From Lachnospiraceae bacterium (GTDB lineage: Bacteria; Bacillota; Clostridia; Lachnospirales; Lachnospiraceae), in assembly GCA_004557975.1 (NCBI GenBank), contig SFEV01000009.1, positions 1-59,890 on the forward strand: a stretch of DNA of 59,890 nucleotides. Direction: 5' to 3'. Numbering within the stretch: the stretch's first letter is position 1; every line of letters begins with the position of its first letter. A model generated the notes under the pieces. That model saw only the letters and a list, made by a program, of their open reading frames with translations. It ran no database searches and had not been told where the DNA came from. Made by a program: the position numbers and the translations under genes. Positions 58,179 to 59,890 of this stretch are shown piece by piece.

Positions 58179-59249
58179 GCTGATCTTTCCGATATCATTC
58201 CGTCCCAGATCCACCAGCATATTGTGCTCCGCCAGCTCCTTTTCATCAGCCAGCAGCTCCCGCTCCAGTTTTTCGTCTTCCTCCCGGGTTTCCCCGCGTG
58301 GTCTCGTGCCTGCAAGGGGGAAGGTGTACAGCGTCTGATCCTCCAGCCTGACCAGTATCTCAGGCGAAGCGCCCACCAGCTCAATATCGTCACTGGTAAA
58401 GTAAAACATATACGGAGACGGGTTCGTCGTCCTGAGAACACGGTACGTATCAAACAGGCTGCCCTGAGCCTTCGCCTCGACAGGATTGGAAAGCACCACC
58501 TGGAAAATGTCACCTTCCCTGATGTAGTACTTCGCCTTCTCCACCATTTCTGCGTACCGCTCCCGTGAAAAGAGGGGCTGCAGCTCCGTCTCCAGGCGGA
58601 TCGGCGGGAAATATGCTCTGGCGCCGCTTCGAAGCAGCTTCTCCATCTCATCCAGAGTCTGCTCCGCCTCCTTCCAGGAACGCTCCGGATCATCGGTCCT
58701 TACACCGCAGATCAGCAGCAGCTTCTGGCGGTAGTGGTCAAAAACAATCACACGGTCAAACAGCATCAGATCCGCATCCTGAAATCTGTCCGGATCCGCA
58801 CCGGTGAATTTCAGCACAGGCTCACTGTAACAGATATAATCATAGGCAAAATATCCGACCAGCCCTCCTGCGAACGGAGGCATTCCCTCCAGCTTCGGAC
58901 TCCTGTTTTCCTCCAGGATTTCCCGTATCACCTCCTGCGGCTGTTCCGTACGCACCTCCTCGGAAATCCCGCTGCCGTCCGCACAGACATCCTCTCCTCT
59001 CCGGATTTTCACCTTTCCCGCAGCACACGTCAGCTCCAGAGTCGGCGCATATCCGAGAAACGTGTATCTGCCCCACTGCTGATGCGCCTCGGCGCTCTCC
59101 AGCAGATAACAGTGGCTGCTTGCCGCCCTCAGGGTCCTCATGACCTCGATCGGTGTAAAGCAGTCGGAATACAGCTCTCTGCACACAGGAATCCGCCTGA
59201 ATTTTCCTGACAAAGCAAGCTCCTTTGTCTGCTCAAATGTTGGATACAT
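58178..59249 (-). pseudogene. trpE: Truncated trpE (anthranilate synthase component I)
   Basis: First 357 residues of TrpE: N-terminal Trp-binding region (LLESAEAHQQWGRYTFLGYAP), FAGGLVGYFAYDYICY, GDIFQVVLSNP, ELVGASPEILVR, PLAGTRPRG and HNMLVDLGRNDIGKIS. It then switches at about 58178 to TrpB sequence. The missing C-terminal third holds the PAGTxSGAPK and GYGG active-site blocks, so it should be inactive. GGAGGAG precedes the ATG at 59249. The fused frame runs to 57975. A Trp T-box lies upstream. Confidence 0.92.
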
Positions 59250-59343
59250 ATCTTTTTCTCCTCCTGTTTATCAAAATATATCTGACTCACGTTCTTACGG
59301 CCTCATCAGCAAGTGATCCGGCCTATCCTGAACAGTTACAATG

Positions 59344-59684
59344 ACAAAAAAATCCCCGACAGATCAGAATAATCTGTCAGGGACGAATGTACAATCCGCG
59401 GTGCCACCCTGTTTCGCAAAAATCTCTGTCCTCTGTCCATAAACTCCGCTCATGAACTGCCTGCACAGAAACTCTCGCGCTCTTGCGAGATACTACCATA
59501 TCTCCGGCATCTGACGTGTGCCTTACGTCGCAGAATACTCGGGAAACCCTTTGACTGCGCCCTCCGCGGTCCATTTGACAGTCTGCATTTCGGCCCGGCT
59601 CTCACCTGCCCGGACTCTCTGTGCGCGCACAACTGCCTTTATCTCCGCTTCATCGGTTTGAAGTGATAAATAATTGAATTTTTA
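59344..59684 (-). ncRNA. T-box leader, tryptophan-responsive (UGG specifier)
   Basis: On the minus strand the T-box sequence AGGGTGGCACCGCGG is at 59396-59410. The terminator, with stem 59353-59362 / 59373-59383 and seven T, follows. Upstream stem I has the GGTGAGAGCC distal element, and the specifier region reads AAATGGACC, placing UGG (Trp) at 59571-59573. Uncharged tRNA-Trp would stabilise the antiterminator and let trpE be transcribed. All parts look intact although the genes below are ruined. Confidence 0.93.
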
Positions 59685-59687
59685 TAT

Positions 59688-59716
59688 AAAATACACTATT
59701 CTTCAGGATTTATCAA
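59688..59716 (-). promoter_or_regulatory. Promoter of the trp T-box transcript
   Basis: TTGATA (59711-59716) and TATTTT (59688-59693) on the minus strand with 17-base spacing, just upstream of stem I. The remaining 170 bases to the window edge hold no gene I can support. Confidence 0.7.
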
Positions 59717-59890
59717 CCTGTTTTTTGTTGAAAACAGCTTAAATAGTCCATCGGTCTTTCACAAAGTCCTCAGTGAAGCCTCACATGAATAAATTCACGT
59801 GCTTCCTTTGCCGCTTTAGACGGCAGGTCTAATGTCGGCGGATACGCCTCAGGATTAGAGCGCGGTTACGCGCATAAGAATAAGAACCCT

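Noticed and set aside
59753..59850. Possible C-terminal coding fragment on the minus strand (ends FIHVRLH then stop)
   Set aside because: It has plausible codon use but no start, is cut by an upstream in-frame stop and matches no family I recognise.
1..59890. CRISPR arrays, tRNA and rRNA genes, prophage genes
   Set aside because: No regularly spaced repeats, tRNA cloverleaf with CCA-end context, rRNA motifs or phage structural genes were seen on either strand.

Overview
The window looks like chromosomal DNA of a gut Clostridia, most likely Lachnospiraceae. The signs are moderate GC, strong AGGAGG-type ribosome sites, rpsF-ssb-rpsR / rplI-dnaB / gdpP core blocks, a 2[4Fe-4S] clostridial ferredoxin, DUF951 and DUF1858 proteins, a class B sortase and a Trp T-box. 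The species call is inference from gene content. Almost all genes are on the minus strand. I saw no rRNA, tRNA, CRISPR array or intact mobile element.

Region 1 (about 0.3-15.9 kb) is a monosaccharide and pentose locus. It holds a ChvE/MmsA/MmsB-type ABC importer. Next to it is a sensing cassette: a membrane-anchored sugar-binding protein, a YesM/LytS-type kinase, a YesN-type AraC response regulator and a lipoprotein sugar-binding protein. The layout resembles XylFII-LytS-YesN. Then come an aldose 1-epimerase, a FucI/AraA-superfamily isomerase, a DUF4867 protein, a xylulokinase and a lipid kinase. Several intercistronic gaps carry strong hairpins.

Region 2 (16-39.3 kb) is mostly housekeeping: topoisomerase III, a GH2 glycosidase, DUF1858 protein, ferredoxin (plus strand), a MerR protein, DnaB, L9, GdpP, a small alarmone synthetase, S18-SSB-S6, DUF951, a sirtuin, sortase B with a VanRS-like two-component pair, AsnS, a plus-strand sigma factor with a membrane beta-propeller protein, a lysophospholipase-like hydrolase, RsmA and TatD.

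Region 3 (39.3-45.6 kb) is accessory DNA with signs of decay: a DUF3791 / DUF3990 / small-protein cassette whose ADP-ribosyltransferase-like gene is cut to 32 codons, a GNAT gene next to a rhodanese fragment, an anion permease, a NifX-SlyD fusion, an MFS transporter, and an RloA-like ATPase followed by only a 30-codon stub where rloB would be.

Region 4 (45.8-57.7 kb) is a sialic acid / amino sugar and alpha-galactoside locus. A long minus-strand gene set runs nanE, nanA, sodium:solute symporter, yhcH, ROK kinase, rpiR, nagA, then a deletion scar from a lost ABC transporter, then GH36 and GH4 enzymes. It is divergent from nagB (plus strand). The nanE/nagB gap holds two facing promoters and palindromes that are likely operators. 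Imported sialic acid would be cleaved by NanA, phosphorylated and epimerised by the ROK kinase and NanE, and deacetylated and deaminated by NagA and NagB.

Region 5 (57.8-59.9 kb) is a collapsed trp operon. An intact tryptophan T-box with UGG specifier drives a trpE gene that runs in frame into an internal piece of trpB and then into the frame-shifted 3' end of trpA. If this is real and not an assembly error, the genome has lost this trp operon.
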